Shown piece by piece: positions 63,014-64,000 of a stretch of DNA of 64,000 bases. Source of the stretch: Paramecium tetraurelia (lineage: Eukaryota > Ciliophora > Oligohymenophorea > Peniculida > Parameciidae); the NCBI RefSeq assembly GCF_000165425.1, contig NW_001799015.1:150510-214509 (forward strand). Direction: 5' to 3'. The position numbers and the translations under genes are program-made. Position 1 is the stretch's first letter. Each line of letters opens with the position of its first letter. Below the pieces are notes generated by a model. That model saw only the letters and a program-made list of their open reading frames with translations, was not told the origin of the DNA and ran no database searches.

Positions 63014-63302
63014 TTAATTGATATATACATACAATTTTTCTCGTATTTATATAATTATTAAATTTTCCAATATCATCCTGAAATTACTTAGATTGGCAGT
63101 TAATAGCATTCTTTAATTTTAAACACATGGTTAATATGAGTCAAATAAATTTTAATTAAATTAATCATAATAAGTAAAGCTGGCAACCTATGTAATATTA
63201 AAAAATTTTGATTTATATTTTATAATTCTTATATACCATATAAGATAATCTTATTGTTATAAAAATCAATCAACATTATAGTTAGTTTAAATAATCTTAA
63301 TC
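63014..63302. other. Convergent AT-rich spacer
   Basis: 289 bp between the stops of the WD40 gene and the HSP70-like gene. No gene or structure is recognised. Confidence 0.45.
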
Positions 63303-64000
63303 TCAGCCAAGTGAAAATTTAGCACTCCTTTCAAACCATGCTTTTGCATACTACGAATCATTATCATCTAAACAGACCTACTAATTAAGCTATTGCTAAA
63401 CTTTTTCAAGTTCCTGCAATTTATTTTAATACTCTTTAATATCAACATTTTGATTCTTGTGAATCCATTCTATTGTTTCATTTACAATCAATTAATACTA
63501 TGACTTTTCAATATTAGAGAATTTAAGGTTAAACTTTTCATTATTAATTGTATTTCTAATAAGATATATAGTAGATTCCAGATTATTCTTTTCTTCAATT
63601 GTACTTTTTATCATTTTGTCTTCATCTTCTAATTTTTCAGCATCCAGAATATGTTTTTCAATATATTCCCTCGTTAATCCCTTATAAAAGTTAGCTATAA
63701 TTATGCTATTACTATTCTTTGAACATAGATCTTAGGCAGTCATAGTAAGAGTATAATCCGAATCAATCTCAGATGTTATCAAAATTTCAGGAACTCCTTT
63801 GAGAGCTGGAAAAATACCAGTTAAATTAAATTGTTCTAAAAAAAGACAATCTTTAGTCAAGTATCTATAACCTAAATAGATTTTAATTTGGATTTCAGAT
63901 TGATAGTCATTCTTGGTGGTGAAAATTTGTGCTTTCTTTGTTGGAATCGTTGTATTTCTTGCTATTAAAGTAGTCATTAACCCTCCAAGAGAACGAGGGT
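63303..64000 (-). CDS. Divergent HSP70, C-terminal part (partial, runs off the window)
   Basis: The minus-strand frame is open from the window edge to TGA 63303-63305. The substrate-binding domain is recognisable: LMTTLIARNTTIPTKKAQIF, IQIKIYLGYRYL, FNLTGIFPALKGVPEILIT, and the later helical lid (GLTREYIEKHILDAEKLEDE). Compared with typical HSP70, four residues are missing just before this (SLG then GLMT, where SLG-IETA-GGVMT is usual). The lid is Gln/Lys-rich, and no EEVD or ER-retention signal is at the end (SAKFSLG). This is a derived paralogue or an eroding copy. The ATPase domain lies outside the window. Confidence 0.75.

Overview
The window looks like a macronuclear chromosome segment of a ciliate, most likely Paramecium. 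Reading frames run through TAA and TAG as glutamine and stop only at TGA. The DNA is AT-rich, genes sit 13-500 bp apart, and coding regions are broken by tiny introns (20-34 nt) that start GT, usually GTA, and mostly end TAG, with a minority ending AAG or CAG. I rebuilt gene models by hand under code 6 (TAA/TAG=Q). For most multi-exon models I checked that the exon lengths add up to a whole number of codons. Names rest on motifs recognised by eye, not on searches.

0-12 kb: the 3' end of a plus-strand gene, a small membrane protein and a conserved Cys-rich protein (minus), a hybrid histidine kinase, the ribosomal protein genes RPS26 and RPL21, a TPR/armadillo-like protein, a decayed stretch that may be a karyopherin relic, and two small minus-strand genes. 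12-21 kb: a type I membrane protein, a UNC-45-like TPR protein, a second hybrid histidine kinase paralogous to the first, and an EF-hand protein. 21-31 kb: compact genes for a doublecortin-like protein kinase, a RINGv-FHA protein, a PPTC7-like phosphatase, an iron superoxide dismutase, a membrane-anchored pepsin-type protease, a divergent kinase with a long insert, an ACOT9-like acyl-CoA thioesterase and a coiled-coil protein.

31-41 kb: one very large STAND-type gene (helical N-terminus, NACHT-like NTPase, pentapeptide-like patch, WD40 repeats) with one apparent +1 frameshift near its 3' end. 41-62 kb: a large inverted repeat. Its right arm (58.5-61.9 kb) carries an intact TPR gene and a secreted-protein gene. 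Its left arm (43.9-46.2 kb) carries an apparently identical secreted-protein gene and a deletion-riddled TPR pseudogene. Between the arms lie a 3119-residue Cys-rich, beta-helix, multi-pass receptor-like gene and a second secreted Cys-containing gene. 62-64 kb: a WD40 protein and the C-terminal part of a divergent HSP70.

The two themes are signalling (two histidine kinases, two Ser/Thr kinases, a phosphatase, EF-hand and FHA proteins) and surface or secreted proteins with a large NACHT-WD40 gene beside a recent inverted duplication. No transposase, tRNA, rRNA, CRISPR array or telomeric repeat was seen.
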